From assembly GCF_028372415.1 (NCBI RefSeq), contig NC_092872.1:258503008-258567007 (forward strand): a stretch of 64,000 bases of DNA, written 5' to 3'. This stretch comes from Notamacropus eugenii. Its lineage: Eukaryota; Chordata; Mammalia; Diprotodontia; Macropodidae. Made by a program: the position numbers and the translations under genes. This document shows, one piece after another, positions 1 through 10,344 of this stretch. The notes below the pieces were generated by a model. The model made no database searches, had not been told where the DNA came from, and was given only the letters and a program-made list of their open reading frames with translations. The number at the start of each line of letters is the position of its first letter. The stretch's first letter is position 1.

Positions 1-189
1 TTGTGTTATTTTTCCTTTCATGAATTACAAAATTGACCAGATGGCACAATTCCTGCTGTTTGCGCCGACTAGGGTATGTTTTGAGCTGCTTGTCCTTGGT
101 GTCAAAATTACTATAAAACACTATTCCCTTTCCAAAGCATCGGTTCTCCCCGTATGCTCAGGCCCCTTCCCAGAACAAAGTCCCTTCTC

Positions 190-335
190 ATGAAATCATA
201 GCATCTCAGCATTGGACCTTGAAGATTTCCAGCTACTTCTTGAACAATCCAATCCATTCAGGGGCAGCTCCAACTGTTAGAAATCTAGCCCTTCCTCATG
301 TGGAGAGGTAATGTGTTTCATCATACCTTCTAGAT
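190..335 (-). mobile_element. CR1/L3-type LINE fragment
   Basis: Short, strongly diverged match to the reverse complement of a CR1/L3 3' region (the part reading 'gcagctccaactgttagaaa'). It is weak and identified by eye only. Confidence 0.35.
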
Positions 336-364
336 ATCATTCCCAGTTCTGCCGCTGGAAGCAA

Positions 365-565
365 GCAGAACAAGTCACAGAATCATTGAATAATGGAGCT
401 GGTAAGGATCTTAGAGTCCATCAAGGTCAGTCTTATCGTTTGACAGAGGAGGGGAACTGAGGTTGAGAAAAATAAAAGTTACTAGCCAAGATCATAAGGA
501 AAGACCAGAACTAGGATTTGAACCTAGATCTTTTGATTCCAAGTCCAGGGCTCTTTCTATAATCA
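365..565 (-). mobile_element. MIR-like SINE with CR1/L3-type tail
   Basis: The minus strand reads as a CORE-SINE: 'ggatttgaacctagatc' is the B-box region, and the tail on the left (about 380-415) reads as the reverse complement of a 'gacctctaaggtccctccagct' type ending. Confidence 0.6.
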
Positions 566-897
566 CTCTTCCAGATGATATCCTAACCCATGTATAGAAG
601 TTACCCTTCATGTTTTAATCCCCTAGATTCACAGCCATGACCCTAGCACTCCACCTGCCTTAAAGGATAGGAGACAGTTGTCCAAAACCATTGGTCTGAG
701 TCCCCAGTCTGCTGACAGTTCTGTGAGCTGTGAGAATGGGGGATATGAGCAGAGCAGGGGCCAAACAACTGACTGCCAAATGCCATGTACATACATGGGC
801 ATCAGTATTGGTCTCTAGTGTTAGACTTTTGTACCCAAGGCAATGACAAAGTAACAAGTTCGTGATGATGATGTTCATCATCCTCATTGCTGGCATC

Positions 898-1137
898 TAG
901 AGTTTTTATATCCCTTTCATTTTCAAATATATCCCTCTCCTAACCCCCTTCCCTGTAACAAATAATAAAAAATAAAGGACAAAAAGCAGTTCTGTCAAAC
1001 CAAGTCAAGTCTGACAGTAAAAGCAATGTGCCATACCCGCAACATCCCTTCTCTATAAAGAAAGGAGGGAGGGAGACTTCCTCGTCTCTTCTTTGGGGCC
1101 AAGCTTGGTGATGACAATCACACAGCATTCTTTTTCT
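898..1137. mobile_element. Dispersed repeat, unnamed family A
   Basis: Shares an ordered set of words with 31590-31830: 'ttccaaatat(a/g)(t/c)ccct', then a 'cccttgtaacaaa' type block, then a stretch ending near 'ggggccaagcttgg'. I recognise it as a repeated mammalian sequence but cannot name the family. A short open frame across it is not a gene. Confidence 0.4.
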
Positions 1138-1494
1138 AAGACTGCTGCTTAAACAAACGTACCAGGTGTTCTCACTGATGTGGCTGCTGGATAGTGTGCT
1201 GGAGCTAGCTCCAATCAGTCACTGTACAGAGTCGATTGCTAAATTTACAGAGTGAGCGTTTACACCTCGGAAACTGACAAACACTACATGGTTATTGTTT
1301 TGTTGATTATCTAGACTTAAGAAAGTTATGGGGGAAATGTTAATAATGCGAATGTGAACTGTGAACACTTTTTTTTTTTTTTTGGTCCAGAAAGCTGATG
1401 CTATCTCCTAGTGAGACAGACCCTAAATTGTCCATAGACTTTTATTCTGTGCACTTCTGGTCCACGTCTTCCCATAAATTCTCCAGAGGGGCTC

Positions 1495-1592
1495 CACCCA
1501 ACATGCTGGGGGAAATTCTCCAGTTTGTCGAGAAAACCTCAAATGGGGTCACAAAGAGTCAGACCCAACTAAAAAATGACTGAACAACAAAA
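1495..1592 (+). mobile_element. Mar-1-type SINE, 3' fragment
   Basis: Contains the typical Mar-1 ending: 'aaatggggtcacaaagagtc' followed by 'gacccaactaaaaaatgact' and an AAC-rich terminus. Confidence 0.6.
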
Positions 1593-2284
1593 TTTCACAA
1601 AGCACCTTCCTTACCTAGTGAGGTAGGTAATCCCAGATTAAAGTGTGTTTGGGAAATACTTCACAAGACAATAAAACATAGATAATGTTAATATGTAGTT
1701 TTCTAAGCCAATACACAGGCTGCAGGGGTCCTTATGAGCTACTGGCTCAGTAGCCCCCAGCTCCTATTTGAATTGTATACCAGTGACTTAGAGGTACAGA
1801 AGCTGCCTCCATCCCCACTAGCTATAAAATGACTTTTGCTCATCTTCAATTATCAAATCTACACTCAAAAGAACCCATCAAGGAAGACTAGCTATACAGT
1901 CTAGGGGAAATCACCTAACCTCTCAGCAAAGAATTTTTTAAGCAGCTACCTTGTGCCAGGCCCTATGGAAGGTGATAGGGATCCAAAAATAAACCAATCC
2001 CTTGAGACGGTAAATTACATAGAAGGCGTCAACTTGCATAGGTAGAAGGAATTTCCTTACCTGGAAGTCCTCTCCACAATGAAACCACAGGCTCAGTTCC
2101 TCTCCCTGTCGTACTGCTGTTGTTAGGTTATTATATGATACAGTCTCAGAAGTTAGTTCCCAAAAGGAGTGTTTTGAGTAATGGAAGGAGAGAATACTCA
2201 ACTGAATTTAAAGGCTTTACTGAGTGTTTAAAAAAAAAGAGTCTCCTTACTTCATGCTGTCGTTCAGTCACTTTTAATTCTTTT

Positions 2285-2560
2285 CTGTTATTGTGGCTGT
2301 TCAGTCATTTTTCAATCATTTCTGACTCTTTGTGACTTTATTTGGGGTTTTCTCAGCAAAGATACTGGAGTGATTTGCCATTTCTTTCTCCAGTTCATTT
2401 TACAGATGAGGAAACTAAGGCAAACAAGGTTAAGTGACTTGGCCAAGGTCACACAGCCAGTAAGAGTCTGGAGCTAGATTTGAACTCAAGAAAACAGTCT
2501 TGCTGACTCCAGGCCTGGTTCTCTAACCGCTATGACAACCCTAGTTGCCCTATAGCCTTA
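2285..2560 (-). mobile_element. Mar-1-type SINE
   Basis: Nearly full-length copy in reverse: 'ctgactctttgtgac', 'tttggggttttctcagcaaa', 'gatactggagtgatttgcc', 'cattttacagatgaggaaac', 'gtcacacagccagtaag', ending with the B-box-like 'gatttgaactcaa'. Confidence 0.85.
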
Positions 2561-2749
2561 CTTCATGCCCAGATGTCATTCTTGGAGACTGTTAGATGTG
2601 GGAGAAAGACCCGTGGAAGTCAGAAAATCTGTATTCCAATTCTAGCTCACTTTCCTACCTCTTTGCCCAAATTGATGTTCTCAGGTGCCTGCAGCTCTGA
2701 CATGCTGTGACCTGTGACCTGTCTTCTAATTTCCCCCTCCCTCTGTGAT

Positions 2750-3035
2750 TTTAGGTTCTAAGGGACCTCTCAGAATTGATGCTCCACGATCCAGAACCAT
2801 CCCATCTTTGATATTCCATATTCTCAAAGGTCCTTCCCAGCTCTGACAATCTATGCTTTGTTCTAGAGTCCTTCCTATCTCTAAAATTCCATGTTCTAAA
2901 GGCTTTCTGAGCTCTGATTTTCTATTTTAAGGTCCCTCTGTGACTTTCTAAGCTCAATGTTCTACAGAAACTTCTAGCCTTAACATTCTTTATTTTGTGT
3001 CCTAAGACCTCTCAGCTCAGACATTCTATGCATAG
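2750..3035 (+). repeat. Degenerate tandem array of CR1/L3-type tail units
   Basis: Successive diverged units of about 33 bp read 'ggttctaagggacctctcag' followed by a 'tctgacattctatg' type end. The plus strand carries the sense orientation of a CR1/L3-type 3' end, and an old MIR-like SINE body lies just to the left (about 2600-2750). Confidence 0.6.
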
Positions 3036-3229
3036 AAATTATGTGGAATTGCATGTTCCTATTGCAGGCTCTCATTCCATACATAGGCCAGATAACACAC
3101 TCCTCCAGATAGCCCCACTGGGGATGAGCTAGCTGTCCTCAGCCAGCAGGCACAAGAGTATTGAACTGCTCACACACCCTGGGAGGACCAAGCTTCTTCA
3201 CAGCCTTCTTTTCTCTCTCTGCAGACAAG

Positions 3230-3792
3230 ATGACCCGCTTCTCCTCCTCCTTCTCCCTCCTCGTCTTCCTCTTCTTTTGCCTCTTCATCCTCCTCCAGCT
3301 GCCCTGGGCCACACAGGCCTCCTGCCGGACAGCCACCCATGCTGAATGCCGCCGCCAGAAGTTTGTGCCAGGTTGGGAGCTGGCTGGTGAGGGTGTGGAT
3401 GTCACCACCCTCCGCCGAACGGGCTACTTCCCTGTAAATGTTCACAGATTCAAGCGTCCCGACGGCACCTGTACCTTGTGCCACAATGATATGCAGGATG
3501 GACAGCTCCAGCTCCTTCCCTTGGCCATCACGGACTGGCACAGTCAGAGTGGTAATTGTGAGCGGAGCATAACCAAGACTGAGGCTACCTCTGTCGTGCA
3601 GGTGGCCTCTGATGCTGCCAAGAGGATCCAGAATGACTGGAAGGTGGGCCTGGAAGTTCAGCCCAAGCCCAGCGTCAAGGGCAATATAGCCATAGCTGCA
3701 TCTCATTCAGAGGCGGCCCAGTTCGCAGCTACAAAGGCCCATGAGGACACGTACAGTTTTACCATGGATTCTGTGCAGTGCCCTTACTACAG
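3230..3792 (+). CDS. PRF1: Perforin-1, first coding exon
   Basis: Perforin is stored in the granules of cytotoxic T and NK cells and, once released, oligomerises on the target membrane into pores that admit granzymes. This exon encodes residues 1-187 plus two bases of codon 188. The start is the ATG at 3230, five bases after the splice acceptor ending at 3224. Residues 1-30 form a signal peptide with a long Leu/Phe core, a few residues longer than the human one. The first cysteine of the mature protein is C32. The MACPF domain begins in this exon, with 'LAGEGVDVTTLRRTG' (residues 51-65), 'RPDGTCTLC' (76-84) and 'NDWKVGLEV' (135-143), all close to human perforin. The exon ends at a donor TACAG|GTAGGA. 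The frame is open with no damage. An in-frame ATG at 3161 lies upstream of the acceptor, so it is not part of the spliced message. Confidence 0.95.
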
Positions 3793-3931
3793 GTAGGAGG
3801 AGAGGGGAGGGACTCAGGGGACAGGCTACAGGGTAGAAGGAACAAAGACCACTGAACACAGAGGACCAAGTGTCATCAGAATGAGAACTAAAGGTTGCCA
3901 TTTACACAGATAGCCCTTGGATGTTTGCAAA

Positions 3932-4050
3932 GAGGAAGGAAGGAAGGAAGGAAGGAAGGAAGGAAGGAAGGAAGGAAGGAAGGAAGGAAGGAAGGAAGGA
4001 AGGAAGGAAGGAAGGAAGGAAGGAAGGAAGGAAGGAAGGAAGGAAAGAAG
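3932..4050 (+). repeat. (GGAA)n tetranucleotide microsatellite
   Basis: About 110 bp of almost perfect GGAA repeats inside the PRF1 intron, ending in a slightly degenerate A-rich part. Open frames on both strands here are artefacts of the repeat. Confidence 0.97.
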
Positions 4051-4329
4051 AAACGAAGGAAGGAAGAAAAAATAGTTACTAAGACAAAAAGTGGAGCCAG
4101 AGTGGGGTAGGACACAAGTTTTCTGGAAGCAATGGCTGAGTTGATTTGCTCATGTTTCCAGAACTGGAAGGGGGATGGGAGTGGGGGGAATGAATCAAAG
4201 CAGCAGGAGATGCTGCTACAACCTGACATCAGATAAGGAAAGGGAGATGAGGCTGGCACAGCGAGCCATGATGTGGCAGCAAACGAAAGACCCCATTCAT
4301 TGGCACCTTCAGGGTCCAGGGCAGGAATT

Positions 4330-4545
4330 CCAGGCAAGAAGATTGTTTCATTTTGTCCTCATAACAACCCTGGGAAGTAGCTGCTATTATTAAGCCCATT
4401 TTGCAGAGATGGGAACGGAGGTTGAAAGGTGTGAAATGACTTGCCCAGGACCACACAGTGAGAAAATATCTGAGACAAGACTCGAGTTCAGGTCTTCCTG
4501 ACACTTTATCTACTCTCCTACCTGGTACAAGCAGGGACTCATTGT
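4330..4545 (-). mobile_element. MIR-like SINE
   Basis: Reverse-oriented CORE-SINE: 'cctcataacaaccctgggaa', 'cccattttgcagagatggga', 'gacttgcccaggaccacaca', then 'gagttcaggtcttcctgac'. Confidence 0.8.
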
Positions 4546-4599
4546 TAGCTAAGCAGCAGAAACAAGTGATAATGATAATGGTCAAAATCAAGTAGGGAG

Positions 4600-4765
4600 T
4601 GTGGTAAAATGGCTTGAGAATTAGAATGTCACTCTAATAGGTGTCACTAAGAGATATTGGGCAAGTCATTTAACCTCAGTTAAACCCTCAGTTTCATCAT
4701 CTGTAAAAATGAGTTGTTCCCTGAGCTCGCTTCCAGTTTGAAATCTATGATCTCATGAGATCCCA
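4600..4765 (+). mobile_element. MIR-like SINE with CR1/L3-type tail
   Basis: 'gggcaagtcatttaacctca', 'cagtttcatcatctgtaaaa', then a tail resembling 'cttccagtttgaaatctatg'. Confidence 0.7.
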
Positions 4766-4789
4766 GGGATAATGGAGAGCTACCAGCAC

Positions 4790-5065
4790 TTATGCATCAG
4801 GGACCACAGGGACAGAGTAGAGTGGCATGGTCAGATTTTTAGTTCAAGAAAATCACTTGGACAGCCATATAGAGGATGGATTGGGAGAGAAACTTGAGTT
4901 AGGGAGACCAATAAGAAGACCATTACAACAGTCTAGTCCCTATTACAATAGGGATTAGAATTAGAGCCATGGCTGTGTGAGTGGAGAGAAGGGATCCAAT
5001 ACAAGAGATGTCATGTGGGCAGAACTGACAAGACTGGATACATGGGGTGAGGGAGAATAAAGAAT
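4790..5065 (+). mobile_element. Dispersed repeat, unnamed family B (3' part)
   Basis: 'gtggcatggtcagattttta', 'cacttggacagccatataga', 'ccaataagaagaccattaca' and 'ggctgtgtgagtggagagaa' appear in the order of a common mammalian repeat that I recognise but cannot name. Other parts of the same family are at 34040-34440 and 45963-46350. Confidence 0.4.
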
Positions 5066-5146
5066 GGAGGTTGTAATTGAAAGGATGATGGTGGGGGGGT
5101 GGGGGTGGGAGTGGTGATGATGATGATGGGTTTTTTTTCCACTCAG

Positions 5147-6275
5147 ATTTCACCTGGTAGAGAAACCCCCCCTGAGTCAAGAGTTCCTTCGGGCTGTCAA
5201 GGCTCTGCCCCACAAATTCAACACCTCCACTAGCGCCGACTACCATCGGTTCGTTACCAATTACGGCACCCACTTTCTCAAGTCCGTGGTGCTGGGGGGC
5301 CGGACCACAGACATCACTGCCCTTCGTACATGCAGGCTGGCTCTGGATGGGCTCAAGACCAATGACGTGAGCACCTGCCTTAGCGTAGAAGCAGCCGTGA
5401 GTGTGGGTAACTCTGTAGCCTCATCAGATATCAAGAAGTGTAATGAAAAGAAGAAAAACCACAACATCCAGGGCTCCTTCCACACCACCTACAGCGAGCG
5501 CAAAGTAGAGGTGGAAGGAGGGAAAGTGAAGGGCGGCTCAACGGAACTGCTCTTCTCTGATCAAGAAGGGGAAAAGAAGTTCTCAGAATGGATGGATACA
5601 CTTCCCAGCAAGCCCGGACTGTTGTCCTATACCCTTGAACCCCTGCACTTCCTACTGGGGTCTAAGAATCCCTGGAGGGAGGAGCTGAGACAGGCTGTAA
5701 GCCATTATGTGAACAGCAGAGCCCGGTGGAAAGACTGCAGCAAGCCGTGCCCTCCAGGGCAGAAGAAAAACCCCAGAGACCCATGCCATTGTGTGTGCCA
5801 GGCATCAACCTTCACCAATGGTGACTGCTGCCCCAGGGAGAGGGGGCTGGCCCACGTGGAGGTGACCAACATCAGTGCCAAGGACCTGTGGGGAGATTAT
5901 ATCACAGCAACTGATGCTTACATCAAGGCCTTCTTTGCAAACAAGGAGCTGAGGACCCCTGTGGTGTGGAACAACAACCATCCCACGTGGAGCACAAAGC
6001 TGGACTTTGGAACCGTGCAGCTGACAACCGCGGGCCCCTTAAGGATGCAGGTGTGGGATGCAGACTATGGCTGGGATGACGACCTTCTGGGTTCTTGTGA
6101 CCGCATGCCAGAGGCAGGGGGATGGTGGGAGCAGTGCCACTTCACGCATGGCAACCTAAAGTACTATTACCGAGTGACATGCGCCCACCATCTCAAGGGA
6201 AGAACGTGTCTGGAGTATGCCCCTCGTGGAGCTCTTGGGGAGCCAGCAGGAAACCGGAGTGGAGCCGTTTGGTAA
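5147..6275 (+). CDS. PRF1: Perforin-1, second coding exon (MACPF end, EGF, C2)
   Basis: Encodes the last base of codon 188 through residue 563 and the TAA at 6273-6275. It contains the MACPF signature 'NYGTHF' (226-231), preceded by R222. R222 and E352 (in 'YTLEPLH') correspond to the Arg/Glu pair known to form the contact between neighbouring perforin subunits. A cysteine-rich EGF-like linker covers about 384-421. The C2 domain follows, with the calcium-binding aspartates in place: D438 and D444 ('WGDYITATD') and D492, D494 and D498-500 ('WDADYGWDDDLLG'). The C-terminus 'GNRSGAVW' is identical to human perforin. It includes the sequon at N557 and the terminal Trp needed for efficient export from the endoplasmic reticulum. 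A second sequon is at N213. There are no stops or frameshifts. At 563 residues it is slightly longer than human perforin (555), mostly because of the leader. Confidence 0.97.
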
Positions 6276-6930
6276 AAGTTCCAAGAGGATGGGTAAATGG
6301 AGGGGAGCAGGTTGTTTCCAAGCCTTAACAACCTAGAAGGCCATGTGGTACAACGGGAGAAACAGTGAATTTGGAGTGAAAGGAGACCTTCACTCAAATT
6401 TCACCTCTTTTCCTTACTACCTGTGTTACTTTGAACAAATCATTTAATCTCTCTCCACCTCAGTTTCCTTATTTTTCAAATGAGTGGGTTGGACCAGATG
6501 ACTTCTAAGGTCCTATCTAGACTTACATTCAGTATTCTGTTTATTTAATAATCATAATCGTGTATTTTAACATAAAACTATCCTTCAATGAGGCTTCATC
6601 CAATCCTGATACCGGTAGGATAGTAATGGGGCTCTATCTTTGAAAAAGCAGCAAAATAGATTCTAATGGAAGGGGTAATCCCCACTGGAAAGGGTTGTCA
6701 TCCTTCCCAAGGCAGGAGCCTGTGCCAAGCCCGGTAGTGTACACATTTGGGGTTAGAAAATAGGATGGAGATCAAACACTTATTCAGGACCCCACCTAGG
6801 AATTTTTGTGCCCAGAGAAAGCAGCAAAAATCATGACTTCATTTGATTGGGGGAAGAGGGGCACTGCATACCCATGGAGCAGAACGGGGAGTGGGGAAGG
6901 GAAGACTCACCTCAGTCGACTATCTAACAG
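6276..6930 (+). other. PRF1 3' flank / presumed 3' UTR
   Basis: The PRF1 3' UTR must start here. I see no convincing AATAAA close to the stop codon, so I cannot place the transcript end. The first 270 bp contain a MIR-like SINE (6335-6545); the rest looks single-copy with nothing recognisable. Confidence 0.4.
6335..6545 (+). mobile_element. MIR-like SINE with CR1/L3-type tail
   Basis: 'tttgaacaaatcatttaatc', 'cctcagtttccttatttttc', then 'gggttggaccagatgacttc' and 'taaggtcctatctagac'. This copy shows the MIR body joined to the CR1/L3-type tail clearly. Confidence 0.8.
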
Positions 6931-7237
6931 CTTCCTACTTTAGTGAGTTATTCTTGCTAGCTGGCTACAAAGCTCCAATGCTTTTATGGCTAAAGGACTT
7001 CACTGGCTTTCAGCATTCTCTAGATTCGCTGTCCTTGGCTACTGCTCCAGTTCTAGTTGATATCTATTTGACTCACTGCTTTGTTGGCCATGGACAATTA
7101 ATTTGCCTCTCCACTGAATAAGTTCCTCAAAGAGAGGGACTATTTTATTTTTGTTTCTGTGTACTCACACCTAAAACAATGCCCAACACATAGTAGGTAT
7201 CTAAAAATGCTTTTTGACCTGTTGATTGACTTGCCAA
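6930..7237 (+). mobile_element. L2 LINE, 3' end
   Basis: The last part has the usual L2 ending: 'ttcctcaaagagagggacta', 'aacaatgcccaacacatagt' and 'aggtatctaaaaatgctttt'. The 5' limit is uncertain. Confidence 0.65.
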
Positions 7238-7319
7238 ACAGCAGCATTGTCATGGTTTATCTTCTGTCTTCAAGAGACATTCAGTTTAAAGAACATTTTT
7301 TTCAGTAGCCACTAGTTCA

Positions 7320-7640
7320 TGCTCTAAAGGAACTGACTGGCATTGAGAGGTCATAGATGCAATCCCTTGCCTCTATACCTAAACCATCTCAAGTGATTCA
7401 ATATCAGAGATGACCAGCACCAGGAATGGTCTGCTAGACCATCTAATTCAAGGCATACCTAGTGAAGAAAGCCCTCTAAACATTCTTGAAAATTGGGCAT
7501 TCAACCTTTGCCTAAAGACTTCTAATGACACAATCATGAGATTCTAAACAAGAATAGACTAACTACTTATATTCTAATATGAGGGGATGACCCACATGTG
7601 CCTTCGAAACTCTATCATCTCCAGGGGTCACCGAGGGAGT
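7320..7640 (-). mobile_element. CR1/L3-type LINE fragment
   Basis: Diverged reverse copy of a CR1/L3 3' region: 'ctagaccatctaattcaagg' and 'caacctttgcctaaagactt' followed by 'ctaatgacacaatc'. Confidence 0.5.
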
Positions 7641-7837
7641 CCATTTAGACAGAAGGAATAGGAATGGTTCGGCTTTGCTCCAATACACTTAAAAGAAGAA
7701 TGTAAAGGGAGGGAAAGGGAAAAGCAGGTTAGGGAAAATTATCTTCCATAATCGAGTGAGAAAGTAGAAGTCTGTATAAACAAGGAGGGAAAGGTTGATA
7801 CTGGAATCTCACTGTCATCTGAACTGACCAAAGGAGA

Positions 7838-8570
7838 AAAAATTGATATATTTTTCTTACATTAAAACATCCCTGCATTCCTGGTATATATCCCACTTGG
7901 CCCCCATGTATGATCTTTGTGCTATATTGTTGTAGGCTCTTCACTAGTATTTTATTTAGAATCTTTGCATCCGTATTCGTTAATGAAATTGATCTATAAT
8001 TTTCTTTCTTTTTGCTTTTTCTGCTTCATAAGAGGAGTTACATAAGACTCCTTCTTTGCCTATTATTCCAAATAATTTAATACTGGAATTAGTTGATCTT
8101 TAAATGTTTGGGAGAATTCACTTGCAAATCCATCCAGTCCAGATGCTTTTTCTTAGAAAGCTTGTTTATGGCCTGTTCAATTTCTTTTTTATAAAATAGG
8201 TTTATTTAGATATATTCTATTTTCTCTTCTGTCAATCTGAGCAGTTTATATACTTGTAAATACTTTTCCATTTCACTTAAATTGTTACATTTATTGGCAT
8301 ATAATTGGGTAAAATAATTCCTAATAATTGCTGGAAAATAATTCCTAATAATTGCTTTGATTTCATCTTCCTTAGTAATATATTCACCTCTTTCATTTTT
8401 GATACTAGAAATTTGGTTTTCTTCTTTTTAAAAAAATTAACCAATGGTTTATGTATTTTATTGATATTTTTCATAAAACCAACTTCTAGTTTTATTTATT
8501 AATTCAAAGATTTTTGCACATTCAATTTTATTAATCTCACCTTTGATTTTTAGGATTTCTAATTTGGTGT
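7838..8570 (-). mobile_element. L1 LINE fragment (ORF2 reverse transcriptase)
   Basis: Translation of the minus strand gives L1 ORF2 motifs in two broken frames. One is 'INKIHKPLVNFFKKK' (near 8410-8470). Further on is '[20 protein letters not shown]' (near 7880-7935), matching the L1 reverse transcriptase 'QVGFIPGMQGWFN' block. The copy is truncated at both ends. Inside it a 22-bp word starting 'aaaataattcc' is repeated at 8311 and 8335. Confidence 0.85.
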
Positions 8571-9414
8571 TTCATTGCGGGTCATGGGAAATAAATTGGT
8601 TGAATGGGAAGTGAATCAGTTGGTTTAAGCTCCATTGAGACCTGTCACTCCTAAAAGTGGCCTTGGAATAGTCAGAAGAGGGACTTACATGGAGTCCCAC
8701 TCCTGATTAGGCCAGGGTTTTTTGAGTTCTAAGAAACTGGTCAAGGGCAGGGCAAACCTCTATGACTGAGGCTGCTCAGTGCTGAGAAGACTTAGCAGGG
8801 ACATGATTGTCAACTTCAAGTACAGAAGAAACCATTATGTGCAAGAGAGATTGGACTTGCTCCCCTTGGCCCCAGAAAAGAGAATGAGAATCATTCATCC
8901 ATTCAATGAGCATTTGTGGTGCTATGGGAGGGGCTGTAGAGACCAGGAAAAAATAAACAGCTCCCAACCTCAAAGGGCCCATTCCTTGAGAAATACCTGT
9001 ACACAGACAAGTCAATACTTCTCATTCTCTCCAAAAGTGCTTCAGCCCAGTGCTCTCTCCCTCAAGGTCGGAATTAAAGGATCACAATTGTTCCCTAAAG
9101 CCTTCATCTGATTCCTCATCATGCTAAGAAGGTGAGCCTGGGTTGGCAAAAGCTCTGCCAGCAGAGCACAAGCTACATCAGGTCCTGCCAATCTAGAAAG
9201 GCTTCAGAGACATGCAATGGATGGGGGAGGGAAGAGGGCAGGGAACCTGACCCCATACTAGCTGCACAACCCTGGTTGTCTTCCAAATGCTCCCCAGCAA
9301 AGAAGACTCAGTTACGGGCAAGTTTCTAGCCTGTATCTCTGGAGTGAGTCCTAGATGCCCACACCCTCTGAAATCACAAATCCAGGACAAAGAAATGGAA
9401 ATAGCAACAACTCT
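8571..9414. other. Intergenic, mostly unrecognised
   Basis: Apparently single-copy sequence with one weak match to the dispersed 'gagcatttgtggtgctatgg' type (family B head) at about 8885-9020. I see no coding or RNA gene. Confidence 0.5.
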
Positions 9415-9605
9415 CATCCCCTGTGGTGATTATTATGTGTGAGGCACCAAGCTGAGCTCTTTGCAGTTATCTCCTTTGATCCTCACATCAGTCCTGGGAA
9501 GTATATGCTACTATGATCTCCCTTTTACAGATAAGGAAACTGAGGCAAACAACCAAGGTTAAGTGACTTGCCCAGGGTCACACAACGAGGAAGTGTCTGA
9601 GGCTG
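9415..9605 (-). mobile_element. MIR-like SINE
   Basis: 'cttttacagataaggaaact', 'gacttgcccagggtcacaca' and an upstream 'gatcctcacatcagtcctgg'. Confidence 0.85.
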
Positions 9606-9859
9606 GAATGATGATGATGATGATAACAACACATATATGTGGCACTTTCTAGTTTACAAACTACTTTGAAGACATAATTTCATTTTTAGCCTCGTCACAG
9701 ACTAACACATACTGGCTGTGCAGCCTTAAACAAGTCACTTACCCCCAAGAGGCTAAGCTTCAGACCAGTCTCTGATCGCCCTGGTTGGGAGGGATTTCCC
9801 ACACCAGTAAATTCACACATCTTGTCCAAAAAACCAACAAAAACTCACCCCTTGGAGGC

Positions 9860-10100
9860 AATTATTATTATCACTGATCATTATCAATATTTTGCAGAAA
9901 TTTTTCTCCACATATATTGTCTCATTTGATTCTTATGACATCTCTAGGAAGCAGGTGCTATTATTATGCCCCTTCTACAAATGAGGAAAGTGAGGCTCAG
10001 ATAGGAAAAGGAACTTCCTCAGGGTCCTACAGCTAGTAAATGTTGGTCCTGGAACTCCAATCCAGGGCTCTTGACTCCAAATTCATCATCCCCTTGTCAT
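9860..10100 (-). mobile_element. MIR-like SINE
   Basis: 'tctcatttgattcttatgac', 'gcaggtgctattattatgcc', 'caaatgaggaaagtgaggct', ending at 'ccagggctcttgactcc'. Confidence 0.8.
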
Positions 10101-10344
10101 AAGCTCTAGACTGTTTCTTTAAGAACACAATAAAAATATACATACACATACGTGACCACACACCCTTGTCCCTCCCCACCCCGTTTAGAGTGGTTTTTTT
10201 CAAAGTTTCTGGGCGGTAGTGGCTGCTGGGCTCTGGTCTGACTTCTTCCGGGGCTCCCTCTCTCCTCAGACAGCCCAGTGGGACTCCAGTCCTTAACTGT
10301 AGGGCTCCCACACACTGCCTCTACTGAGGTTAGCCCAGGTGATC

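Larger units (their letters stand above)
1..3229. other. PRF1 upstream region and unresolved 5' non-coding exon
   Basis: There is no coding region here that I can support. In other mammals PRF1 has a short non-coding first exon, and the pyrimidine-rich tract ending in CAG at 3205-3224 is the matching splice acceptor. The first exon and promoter must therefore lie upstream, but I could not recognise them. The stretch holds old repeats (entered separately), a T run at about 1369-1384, and single-copy sequence at about 570-900, 1140-1370 and 1600-1900 in which I see nothing definite. Confidence 0.6.
3793..5146 (+). other. PRF1 intron between the coding exons
   Basis: This 1354-bp intron starts with GTAGGA and ends with a T-rich tract and ACTCAG at 5146. 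It contains a GGAA microsatellite, two opposed MIR-like SINEs and part of an unclassified dispersed repeat. The splice points are supported because the joined codon 188 (AG+A, Arg) restores the frame into the conserved 'FHLVEKPPL' stretch. Confidence 0.85.

Noticed and set aside
3161-3229. In-frame ATG at 3161 upstream of the PRF1 start
   Set aside because: It lies before the splice acceptor at 3205-3224, and the resulting N-terminal extension ('MNCSHTLGG...') would precede the signal peptide. The ATG at 3230 fits the perforin family.
3170-3706. 178-residue open frame antisense to the first PRF1 coding exon
   Set aside because: It is a shadow of the conserved sense exon, and the antisense product has acidic low-complexity stretches and no recognisable domain.
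3888-4337. Open frames with GRKE or FLPS repeats
   Set aside because: Translations of the GGAA microsatellite.
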